A DNA stretch of 10,971 bases from Rubrobacter sp. (lineage in GTDB: Bacteria > Actinomycetota > Rubrobacteria > Rubrobacterales > Rubrobacteraceae). The translations under genes were made by a program, and so were the position numbers. Positions 1 to 6,353 of this stretch are shown piece after piece. The stretch is from assembly GCA_019247245.1 (NCBI GenBank), contig JAFAPF010000072.1, forward strand, positions 1 to 10,971, read 5' to 3'. The notes below the pieces were generated by a model, which saw nothing but the letters and a program-made list of their open reading frames with translations, had not been told where the DNA came from and did not search any database. The stretch's first letter is position 1. Each line of letters starts with the position of its first letter.

Positions 1-449
1 TATTTGCCGATCTGTATCTCGTCACCGTTCCTGAGGTCGACTGAGTCTACACGCACCCGGTTAACGTAGGTACCATTGAGACTACCAGCGTCCCGAATCC
101 TGAACCCCTTCTCCTTGAGCTGCTCACGACGGAAGATCTCCGCATGCTTTCTCGACACCGTCACGTCATCCAGAAAGATATCGCTCTCAGGACCTCGGCC
201 CACCGTCACCACCTCTCCTAACAGATCGTGCATCCTTCTCCCCGCCGTACCCTCGACCTGGTCGAGTTCAATGAGCGCCGCCTCCTCCCGGGCATCTTCA
301 CGGGAAGCGCTCACTACGTCCTCCTCATCGTCGCCGAAGCTCGGCGCGTAGGACACGGTCGACTGCGAATGTACCAACCGCGCCCCGCACTCTGCGCAGA
401 ATTTCATCTGTGCGTTAACCTCGGCGCCACACTCGGAACAGCGGTTCAA
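1..449 (-). CDS. Zinc-ribbon and FHA domain protein, GarA/OdhI-like (3' end missing)
   Basis: FHA domains bind phosphothreonine peptides, and the GarA/OdhI group switches 2-oxoglutarate enzymes according to kinase signals. 149 residues are visible, from a TTG start. A short zinc ribbon comes first: CSEC at 4-7 and CAEC at 18-21, each followed by Gly-Ala, a four-Cys zinc site. An acidic linker covers about 35-65. The FHA domain covers about 66-149: GRGPESD at 84-90, SDIFLDDVTVSRKHAE at 89-104, GSLNGTYVN at 122-130 and NGDEIQIGK at 141-149. The key binding residues Arg85, Ser99, His102, Asn125 and Gly126 are all present. The wording of the domain is strikingly close to GarA/OdhI as I remember it. 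The window ends near the last strand, so little is missing. Partners are unknown. A linker stretch, HSQSTVSY at 27-34, is rich in Ser and Thr and could be phosphorylated. Confidence 0.9.
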   Translation of the reverse strand, partial: MNRCSECGAEVNAQMKFCAECGARLVHSQSTVSYAPSFGDDEEDVVSASREDAREEAALIELDQVEGTAGRRMHDLLGEVVTVGRGPESDIFLDDVTVSRKHAEIFRREQLKEKGFRIRDAGSLNGTYVNRVRVDSVDLRNGDEIQIGK

Positions 450-607
450 ACTATCTTCCTGGGCTCACACGGCCAACCAACGTCTAAAAAAGTAAGTTCC
501 TTCAAACGCACCCTAAGCTTATCCTCACAGATGGATGCAAGATCCGACGCTTCTTCCCATTCGTACACCTCACCTAGCGCCTCAAGGCTCCGCGAATCAC
601 TACTCAT
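446..607 (-). CDS. Small ORF, 53 residues, coupled to the FHA gene
   Basis: The product is a short acidic protein beginning MSSDSRSLEALGEVYEWEEA and ending in GWPCEPRKIV. I do not recognise it. Residues 8-38 look amphipathic and probably helical, with two Cys (27 and 47) and no signal peptide or membrane segment. The case for a real gene rests on context. It starts with ATG in a gap that otherwise holds no gene, it sits 7 bases after a TATACT box, and its TGA overlaps the TTG start of the next gene as TTGA, the same junction seen between pyrG and the hypothetical gene and between cmk and plsC. It could instead be an upstream ORF that only serves to regulate translation of the FHA protein. Confidence 0.5.
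   Translation of the reverse strand: MSSDSRSLEALGEVYEWEEASDLASICEDKLRVRLKELTFLDVGWPCEPRKIV
455..460 (-). promoter_or_regulatory. Ribosome binding site of the zinc-ribbon FHA gene
   Basis: AGGAAG lies 5 bases before the TTG at 449. It fixes this TTG as the start, since the same frame has a TGA at 467-465 and no ATG between that stop and the conserved first Cys pair. Confidence 0.65.
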
Positions 608-677
608 AAGCTGAAGTATACCCTCCCTTCAACCTAAAGTACAATCTTAGACGAGTAGTAACTCCCCCTCCAGTATT
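608..677 (-). promoter_or_regulatory. 70-base gap with possible promoter (TATACT) for the downstream pair
   Basis: This is the only clear break between the long operon and the left-hand unit. TATACT at 620-615 is one base away from the TATAAT consensus and lies 7 bases before the ATG at 607. TTGTAC at 644-639, 18 bases upstream of it, is only a partial -35 match. If TATACT is used, transcription would begin at or next to the ATG, giving a leaderless mRNA as is common in actinobacteria. Two purine-rich boxes, GGAGGGGGAG near 671-662 and GGGAGGG at 627-621, resemble ribosome sites; the second is 13 bases from the ATG, longer than ideal. I see no convincing terminator hairpin with a T run, so read-through from the upstream operon remains possible. 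Confidence 0.4.
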
Positions 678-3194
678 TCACTCGCGTTTTATCAGAAATT
701 CGACAACGTCCGCATACTCGGAAACGAGATTTTCCGAGACGTCACCCCCACCGTTCGCATCGTCAGTTGTTTTAGCTTCGGCATAGACGTAGAACAGCGG
801 GTTGTCCGGGTCGGGGAGCATGAGAACCCAACCATCGTCCACGCTGAGCTTTACGCCGTCGGTGAGGATAGCGTCTGCATCGCCACCGAACTTCTCGGCA
901 AGGCCTCGCATCACACGCCCCTTGGCGGCCCAAGGACACTCTAGGCGCCGCCTTTTGACATTTCCGAAAGTCTCCCCGAAACGGGCCCTCACCGCCGAGA
1001 GAGGCTCCTCCTGGTGGAAGAGTTCTAGGGCACGGGCGAGCGTCATGAAGCAATCAGGAGCCGGCAGGAAAGATGGGAAGACGTAGTGGCCATCTGCGGC
1101 CCCCGCGATCTCCGCCCTCATCTCAGCGGCTTTGAGCGCGATGTTACCCAAACCCGTACGGCTCTCCTCAAGAGTACCCCCGCGGCTTTTCAGCAGTTGC
1201 TCGTACGCACTACTAAGGTTTACCGGCAAAACCGCTTTTTTAGGATACAGACGCTCCAAGAAACAGGCGAGCATCACGTCCGAAGGAACGAACGCGCCCT
1301 CGTCATCCACAAACTGTACCTCCTCGCCCGTGGGCCCCACGACCGCCCCGAAGGCAGCCCCAACCCTCGGTACAATGTTTCCGACCCGCTTCAAAGCATC
1401 GGCGAGATTAGTTACTGCAGCGCCACCCACCGCATTGGCGTTGGCGAAGCCCTCCATCACCACAGCGCTTACCCCGAGCTTCCTAAACACACGGCCTGCA
1501 ACCAGGCTCGCCACCCCCCCAGAGAAGTCAACGACCAGCGTGGCATCCTGGGTTTTCCTTCGGTTAACGGCCCTCTCCAGGCGTTCGACATACTGTTCCA
1601 CAGCGCGTCCCGGATAGATGAGCTCGCCTATATCGATCCCATGTGCCCGACGATACTCCTCCCGTACAAAAACCTTCTCTATCGCACGCTGGTCGGCCTC
1701 ACTCATCGGGGTCGCATCCGAAGAGAAGAATAATATCTCCACCTCGTCGGGATCGTCCCCAGCCCGCACGTGGATACCAGAGACAGACTTGCCCGCCAAA
1801 ACGTCGTGGCGGACCACGCCCGCGTGGGCTGCCCGAAGATCCCGCACGTTCACGCCAGTCGCCAGAAGAGCGCTCGTCATAGCCCTTTTTGCAACCTGGG
1901 CGGAGGACGAAAAATCACGGCCTAAGGTGACTATGGCACCCAGCTCCAGCTCGGTGCCGAACGAAGAGGCCAGCCGTATCATGAATTCCGGCGTCAGGTC
2001 CACATTGAACTTGCCAGACACAACAGGTCTGCCACCTCTAAAGAAAGTGCGCAGGCCCATGGTTTCGTAGATGAGGGACTGAGTTACGTTCGCTCCGCTC
2101 TCAACGGTCTTGTGAGGATAAATCTTGACGTCGGCAGACACTGTCGCGCCCTCGCCCACGATGACGTCGTCGCCCAGGGCGCTACGCTCGAGGAGCCTAG
2201 CACGCGCCTGAACGTACGAGGAGCGTCCTACGAGCGTGTCGATGAGCTCGGCGCCCTCTCCGACGTAGGTTCCATCGGCGATTACGCTACGCTCGACCGT
2301 GGCGCCAGCGGCGATGACGGTGTTGTCACCGATAACGCAATAAGGGCTTATCTTCGCGCCTTCATCGACACGCACATTCTCTCCGACCACCACAGGACCC
2401 TCAAGCTCCTCATCATCCACCTGCGCTCGCTTCCCGACGTAGCAATTCTCCCGAAGGCGTGTCCCCGGCGGCCTTACACCTCCCACCCTGCCGTCCAGGA
2501 CGTCACGCTGGGCGATCATGTATTGCTCGAGCGTTCCGATATCCTCCCAGTAGCCCTCCGTAACGTACCCGTAGAGGGGACGTTCTTCCTCTAGAAGCTT
2601 TGGGAATAGCTCCTTGGCAAAGTCGTACTCACTCTCTGGAGGAATGTCCTGGAAGACAGAAGGCTCCAGAACATAGATGCCAGTGTTGACCGTATCTGAA
2701 AAGACCTGCCCCCAAGCTGGCTTCTCTAAAAAACGCGAGATGCGGCCATCCTCTTCGGTGATTACGATCCCGAAATCCAAAGGGTTCTCGACGCTCTTTA
2801 GAACAATCGTCGCCTCGGCAGTTTTCTCTTCGTGGAACTGCAGAATGGTAGCCAGGTTAGCGTCGGTCAGGGCGTCACCGCTGATCACGAGTATGGGTTC
2901 GCCTTTTAGGTGCTCCTCGGCCAACTTCACGGATCCCGCGGTGCCTGCCGGAGCGTCTTCTATAGAGTAGCGGATGTTCACGCCCCAGTCCGAGCCGTCA
3001 CCGAAGTAATCCATTATCTCCTCGGGCATGAACTGCAGCGTAACCACTATATCGGTAAAGCCGTGCCCTTCGAGCAGACACACGATGTGCTCCATACAAG
3101 GGATGTTCACGATGCGGATCATCGGTTTGGGCTGGTCGCTGGTAAGCGGCCTTAGGCGCGTGCCCTGGCCGCCGGCCATGATCACGGCCTTCAT
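678..3194 (-). CDS. Fused sugar-nucleotide pyrophosphorylase, hexapeptide repeats and degenerate phosphohexomutase domain
   Basis: Three regions make up 838 residues. Residues 1-235 are a nucleotidyltransferase: GGQGTRLRPLT at 8-18 with PKPM at 22-25, SGDAL at 105-109 carrying the metal-binding Asp, FLEKP at 155-159 and NTGIYVL at 170-176. They should join a sugar 1-phosphate to an NTP, with mannose 1-phosphate and GTP the usual guess for this architecture. Residues 245-372 are left-handed beta-helix hexapeptide repeats (VIGDNTVI, VGEGA and similar). Residues 385-838 follow the phosphohexomutase fold, ending in DDGWVLMLPDPDNP and VYAEA. All four mutase signatures look broken: RAGDDP at 477-482 for TASHNP, GAVVGPTGEE at 616-625 for the DGDxDR metal loop, AGAADGH at 697-703 for GGExSGH, and LPDPDNP at 793-799 for RxSGTEP. 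The mutase part is therefore probably non-catalytic. The ATG overlaps the pgsA stop. Confidence 0.9.
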   Translation of the reverse strand: MKAVIMAGGQGTRLRPLTSDQPKPMIRIVNIPCMEHIVCLLEGHGFTDIVVTLQFMPEEIMDYFGDGSDWGVNIRYSIEDAPAGTAGSVKLAEEHLKGEPILVISGDALTDANLATILQFHEEKTAEATIVLKSVENPLDFGIVITEEDGRISRFLEKPAWGQVFSDTVNTGIYVLEPSVFQDIPPESEYDFAKELFPKLLEEERPLYGYVTEGYWEDIGTLEQYMIAQRDVLDGRVGGVRPPGTRLRENCYVGKRAQVDDEELEGPVVVGENVRVDEGAKISPYCVIGDNTVIAAGATVERSVIADGTYVGEGAELIDTLVGRSSYVQARARLLERSALGDDVIVGEGATVSADVKIYPHKTVESGANVTQSLIYETMGLRTFFRGGRPVVSGKFNVDLTPEFMIRLASSFGTELELGAIVTLGRDFSSSAQVAKRAMTSALLATGVNVRDLRAAHAGVVRHDVLAGKSVSGIHVRAGDDPDEVEILFFSSDATPMSEADQRAIEKVFVREEYRRAHGIDIGELIYPGRAVEQYVERLERAVNRRKTQDATLVVDFSGGVASLVAGRVFRKLGVSAVVMEGFANANAVGGAAVTNLADALKRVGNIVPRVGAAFGAVVGPTGEEVQFVDDEGAFVPSDVMLACFLERLYPKKAVLPVNLSSAYEQLLKSRGGTLEESRTGLGNIALKAAEMRAEIAGAADGHYVFPSFLPAPDCFMTLARALELFHQEEPLSAVRARFGETFGNVKRRRLECPWAAKGRVMRGLAEKFGGDADAILTDGVKLSVDDGWVLMLPDPDNPLFYVYAEAKTTDDANGGGDVSENLVSEYADVVEFLIKRE

Positions 3195-3718
3195 CGATGT
3201 CCCTCTTCATTTATCGCGGCGATGTAAAGAACTCCTGCGACTAGCGAGAGCCCCAAGCCCGAGTAGAACATAATCTCTCCCACGGCTCCCGGTTTGTATA
3301 CGACGACTACAACAGACGCCATTAAGACACCCGTTGCAGCCTTGCCTACCTTGTTCACCTTTATCTTACCGCGAAATGCGAGGCTTCCGGCGAGGGCCAG
3401 AACGTCCCGCCCCACAAGCATCGCGACCACGAATGCCGGCAAGAATCCTCTGATCACCAGAATCACCGCAACGCTAGAGAGGAGCAGCCGGTCGGCCAGG
3501 GGATCCAAGACCCTGCCAAGGTGTGTCTGACCGGAACCTCCTCGACGGCGTGCGATCCTGCCATCCAGAAAATCTGTCAGTGCGGCCAAAACCAACAGCA
3601 CCGCCGCCGAAACATCGTCTGTTTCCAGTAACAGAAGTATCACGATCGGTATCGTAAGGAGCCTTACAAGGGTCAATATGTTTGGCACCGTCAGTATACG
3701 GTCGCTCGGGTCCTTCAT
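3191..3718 (-). CDS. pgsA: CDP-alcohol phosphatidyltransferase, PgsA-like
   Basis: This is an integral membrane enzyme that transfers a phosphatidyl group from CDP-diacylglycerol to an alcohol, most likely glycerol 3-phosphate, giving phosphatidylglycerol phosphate. Residues 10-24 (TVPNILTLVRLLTIP) match the start of the family. Hydrophobic segments lie at about 14-31, 37-50, 78-101, 128-141 and 146-168. The metal-binding motif is present: Asp49 and Asp52-Gly-x2-Ala-Arg57, then Gly68-x3-Asp72-x3-Asp76. Ten residues separate Arg57 and Gly68 where eight are usual, and the insert is Gly-Gly-Ser-Gly rich. GKAAT at 125-129 replaces the more common GKxKT. The 175-residue length is slightly short. 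The substrate is inferred from the family, and another alcohol such as inositol phosphate is possible. It overlaps both neighbours by 4 bases. Confidence 0.87.
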   Translation of the reverse strand: MKDPSDRILTVPNILTLVRLLTIPIVILLLLETDDVSAAVLLVLAALTDFLDGRIARRRGGSGQTHLGRVLDPLADRLLLSSVAVILVIRGFLPAFVVAMLVGRDVLALAGSLAFRGKIKVNKVGKAATGVLMASVVVVVYKPGAVGEIMFYSGLGLSLVAGVLYIAAINEEGHR

Positions 3719-5025
3719 CGGCTGCTCCTACAGCGCAGGCGCACACTTATGCCGTGCAAACCGTAGCGCTCGCGCAATGAGTTTTCCACGTAGCGTAGAT
3801 AACCTTCCGGAATTTCCTTCGGCCGGTTGGCGAAAAGGGTGAAGCGAGGAGGGGCCGAGCCAGTCTGGGCAGCGAAGCGTATCTTGACGCCCTTCGGCGG
3901 CGCACTCCGTTGTAATAGCGCATTTACGAGTTCAGCAACCTCGTGTGTGGGCACCCTCAGATTGTACGCCGCATATAACCGGGCGACGAGCGGCATCACC
4001 TTCTCGGTGCCCGCTCCCGTAAGAGCAGACATGGCTATGGTCAGAGGCTTTAGGTCCGTCATCCGAGCGTTCACAGCATCCTCGACCTCGTGCAGCCTCT
4101 CCGCTGGCACAAGATCTCGCTTGTTTATCAGAACTCCACACGCGCGTCCGGCCTCTTCGATTCGTCTCGCCAGCCTGAGATCCTCTCCTACCACCCCCCC
4201 CGCCGCATCGACAAGCAAGAGCGATACATCCGATCGGCGAATCGCCTCGTCTGCCCTGAGCGCCGAATAGTAAGAAACTCCTTTTGCCCTTCGCGACTTA
4301 CGGTTCACCCCGGCGGTGTCCAAAAGGACGAAGCGCCCCCCAGGCACCATGTCTGAAGACACCTCGATCTCATGCGCTACGGCATCGGTGGTGGTGCCCG
4401 CAGCCTCAGAAACAACAGCCTGCACTGAGCCTAAAAGGCGGTTGACTAGCGTGCTCTTCCCCACATTCGGCCTCCCGATAACTGCTACACGCGGCATGGC
4501 ACTCGCCGCTTCGGCGGGCACTACGGTCGGCAACCGCGAGATAACTACGTCTAAAAGGTCCCCAATTCCAAGCCCGTGTGCAGCGCTTATGGGGTGAGGC
4601 TCTCCCTCTCCCAGGGAGTAAAAAGGGTAGCGGGTAGCATCGTCGGCCGGGTTATCGAGCTTGTTCACGGCGAGCACGATCTTCTTACCAGAGCTGCGCA
4701 GTTCTTTTGCGATGGCCGCGTCCACCTCCGTCACCCCAAGGTGCGCATCGGCGAGATGGACGATCACGTCCGCCTCCTCAACCGCGACCCCCGCCTGCCC
4801 CGTCACGAGCGCTGCTAGGCCTACGCGAGTGCGGGGCTCCATCCCTCCAGTGTCTACCAAGATGAACCCTCGTCCCGCCCAATCGGCCCTGTTGTAGGAG
4901 CGATCCCGCGTGGTGCCAGGCTCCTCAGCGACCACAGCCTGACGGCGCCCCAAAACCCTGTTCACCAGCGTGCTCTTTCCCACATTCGGTGCCCCCACGA
5001 TCGCCACCACCGGTAAAGAATTCAC
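3715..5025 (-). CDS. der: Ribosome assembly GTPase Der (EngA)
   Basis: Der has two tandem GTPase domains and a KH-like domain and is needed for 50S subunit assembly. Domain 1: G1 GAPNVGKST at 11-19, G2 PGTTRDR at 36-42, G3 DTGG at 58-61, G4 NKLD at 121-124. Domain 2: G1 GRPNVGKST at 184-192, G3 DTAG at 236-239, G4 NKRD at 301-304. The KH-like domain spans about 350-436 and includes APPKGVKIRFAAQTGSAPP. The 436-residue length is normal. In domain 2 the G2 loop reads AGTTTD at 209-214 where PGTTRD is usual, so the Pro and Arg are changed. A run of eight G on the coding strand (4201-4194) lies within codons for residues 275-278. GTG is the start, right before the first beta strand. The TGA overlaps the pgsA ATG. 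Confidence 0.96.
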   Translation of the reverse strand: MNSLPVVAIVGAPNVGKSTLVNRVLGRRQAVVAEEPGTTRDRSYNRADWAGRGFILVDTGGMEPRTRVGLAALVTGQAGVAVEEADVIVHLADAHLGVTEVDAAIAKELRSSGKKIVLAVNKLDNPADDATRYPFYSLGEGEPHPISAAHGLGIGDLLDVVISRLPTVVPAEAASAMPRVAVIGRPNVGKSTLVNRLLGSVQAVVSEAAGTTTDAVAHEIEVSSDMVPGGRFVLLDTAGVNRKSRRAKGVSYYSALRADEAIRRSDVSLLLVDAAGGVVGEDLRLARRIEEAGRACGVLINKRDLVPAERLHEVEDAVNARMTDLKPLTIAMSALTGAGTEKVMPLVARLYAAYNLRVPTHEVAELVNALLQRSAPPKGVKIRFAAQTGSAPPRFTLFANRPKEIPEGYLRYVENSLRERYGLHGISVRLRCRSSR

Positions 5026-5033
5026 GCCGATGC

Positions 5034-5672
5034 CTACTTTTTTTCGCCCAATCTGTAGATCGCATGCAGGACTTCGTCTGTAACCTCCCTATAGACCCCT
5101 TTCTCCTTTGTATTATTATGTGAAGTTATAGGATCACCGATGTAGACGCAGAGCTTGCCGCCCCGGAGGCGTCTGAAGAGGCTGGGCGTTCTGCCCACGA
5201 AAACCGGAAGTACAGGGGCACCTCCGCGGATGGTAAGCATACCGACGCCTCCCTTAGGCGTGTGATCCAGGTTATAACCACCACGGCGGGTACCTTCGGG
5301 AAATATACCTAGTGCCCAGCCCGCAGTGAGAAGGTTGAGGGCCGCACGCAAAGCTGCATGGCCACCTTTTTTGCGGTCGACGGGGAAGACGCCAAGAAAG
5401 AAGAAAAGCCTCTCAAAGGGGAAGATGAAAAGCTCCTTTTTGCCCATCCATTGCAGCCTGCGGGGCACGGCCATCGAGACGAAAACCGGGTCTACGTATC
5501 GGCGATGGTTAGCTGCTACGATTAAGGGTCCTTCTTTAGGCACCTTCTCGGCGCCGTGAACCGTAAACCCGACCAATAACCACCCCAAGGCGATGATCAC
5601 CTGGCGGAACAGCTGATACCTAACAGACATGTCTTTCGATGGACCCCGCCGAAACGTCTTCACCACGTTCAA
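5034..5672 (-). CDS. plsC: 1-acyl-sn-glycerol-3-phosphate acyltransferase
   Basis: PlsC adds the second acyl chain to lysophosphatidic acid at the inner face of the membrane, giving phosphatidic acid for all phospholipids. The catalytic His-x4-Asp motif is NHRRYVDP (His56, Asp61). GVFPVDR at 94-100 is block II, FPEGTR at 124-129 binds the glycerol phosphate, and GAPVLPVFVG at 151-160 is block IV. A hydrophobic segment at about 22-40 probably anchors the protein. The residue after His-Arg is Arg instead of the common Ser, a tolerated variation. Two starts are possible: TTG at 5672, which overlaps the cmk stop as TTGA, or ATG at 5630, which would give 198 residues. The overlap favours TTG, but neither has a strong ribosome site. 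The product would feed PgsA, encoded two genes downstream. Confidence 0.92.
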   Translation of the reverse strand: MNVVKTFRRGPSKDMSVRYQLFRQVIIALGWLLVGFTVHGAEKVPKEGPLIVAANHRRYVDPVFVSMAVPRRLQWMGKKELFIFPFERLFFFLGVFPVDRKKGGHAALRAALNLLTAGWALGIFPEGTRRGGYNLDHTPKGGVGMLTIRGGAPVLPVFVGRTPSLFRRLRGGKLCVYIGDPITSHNNTKEKGVYREVTDEVLHAIYRLGEKK

Positions 5673-6349
5673 ATACTCTCGGGCGTTATCCGAGACGCAG
5701 CCTGTTGTACCTGGCTTACGAGCTCGACAACACGCCCGACGACGCCTTCCAAGGAGAGGCTCGTAGTGTCGAGGACTACGGCGTCGGCTGCAGGTTTCAG
5801 GGGGGACGCTTCGCGCTCAGAGTCTCTTCTATCGCGGGTCTGAATGGCCTTCCTGATGCGTTCTAGCTCCCCTTCGCGGCCAGTCTGTAACGCACGACGG
5901 CGTGCCCTTTCTTCCGGAGAAGCCGAAAGGAAAATCTTTAGCTCTGCTTCGGGCAAGACAACCGTCCCAATATCCCGCCCCTCGACGACCGCCCCGCCCA
6001 AGTTCTCCGCTGTGCGGGCTGCCATCCGCTGCCTTCCAGTTAAGATCTTCCTTAACCCCGCCTGAGCAGAGACTTTCGAGGCGGCAGCGGATACTTCAGG
6101 GGTACGCAAAGCATCTTCGGGGAGCAGTTCTCCGTCGTAGAACACACCGTTAGCCGTAAGCTCAACTCTACCACCAACCACGGCGAGCGTAGGTCCATCC
6201 TTAAGGTCCACGCCTTCCCGGAGGGCAACGAGAGCGACGGCCCGATAAGTGGCCCCCGTGTTTAAGTTGACCAGCCCCAAGCGTCTGGCAACAGCCCGGG
6301 CGACTGAGCTCTTGCCACTACCGGCGGGACCATCTATGGCTATTAGCAC
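5669..6349 (-). CDS. cmk: Cytidylate kinase
   Basis: Cmk phosphorylates CMP and dCMP with ATP, recycling nucleotides released by RNA turnover and phospholipid synthesis. The P-loop GPAGSGKSS lies at residues 7-15. NTGATYRA at 30-37 matches the family DTGAMYRA, with Asn for Asp and Thr for Met. EGRDIGTVV at 123-131 and TRDRRDSERE at 171-180 are the nucleotide-binding and lid signatures. The 226-residue length is standard. GTG is the only sensible start, since the first beta strand (LIAIDG) follows directly. Its TGA overlaps the TTG of plsC. The position between aroA and plsC is typical. The Asp to Asn change in the CMP-site motif is small, and I expect an active enzyme. Confidence 0.96.
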   Translation of the reverse strand: MLIAIDGPAGSGKSSVARAVARRLGLVNLNTGATYRAVALVALREGVDLKDGPTLAVVGGRVELTANGVFYDGELLPEDALRTPEVSAAASKVSAQAGLRKILTGRQRMAARTAENLGGAVVEGRDIGTVVLPEAELKIFLSASPEERARRRALQTGREGELERIRKAIQTRDRRDSEREASPLKPAADAVVLDTTSLSLEGVVGRVVELVSQVQQAASRITPESI

Positions 6350-6353
6350 AATC

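Noticed and set aside
485..491. A classic -1 frameshift heptamer (T TTT TTA, in the correct phase) inside the 53-codon ORF, one frame away from the FHA gene
   Set aside because: A -1 slip does enter the FHA frame, but that frame meets TGA at 467-465 before the FHA start, so no fusion protein would result. No strong downstream structure was seen either.
76..614. Plus-strand open frames opposite the FHA gene (76-351 and 228-614)
   Set aside because: They are antisense shadows: Ser, Arg and Thr rich with no recognisable motif, and the minus strand encodes a clear zinc ribbon and FHA domain.
614..630. GAAG...CTTC as a terminator hairpin in the 70-base gap
   Set aside because: Only a 4-base stem with a 9-base loop and no T run; too weak to call.
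802..2970. Several long plus-strand frames opposite the sugar-nucleotide gene
   Set aside because: Translations show the Ser/Arg/Pro-rich bias of antisense frames in GC-rich DNA, and the minus strand carries a continuous 838-codon gene with family motifs.
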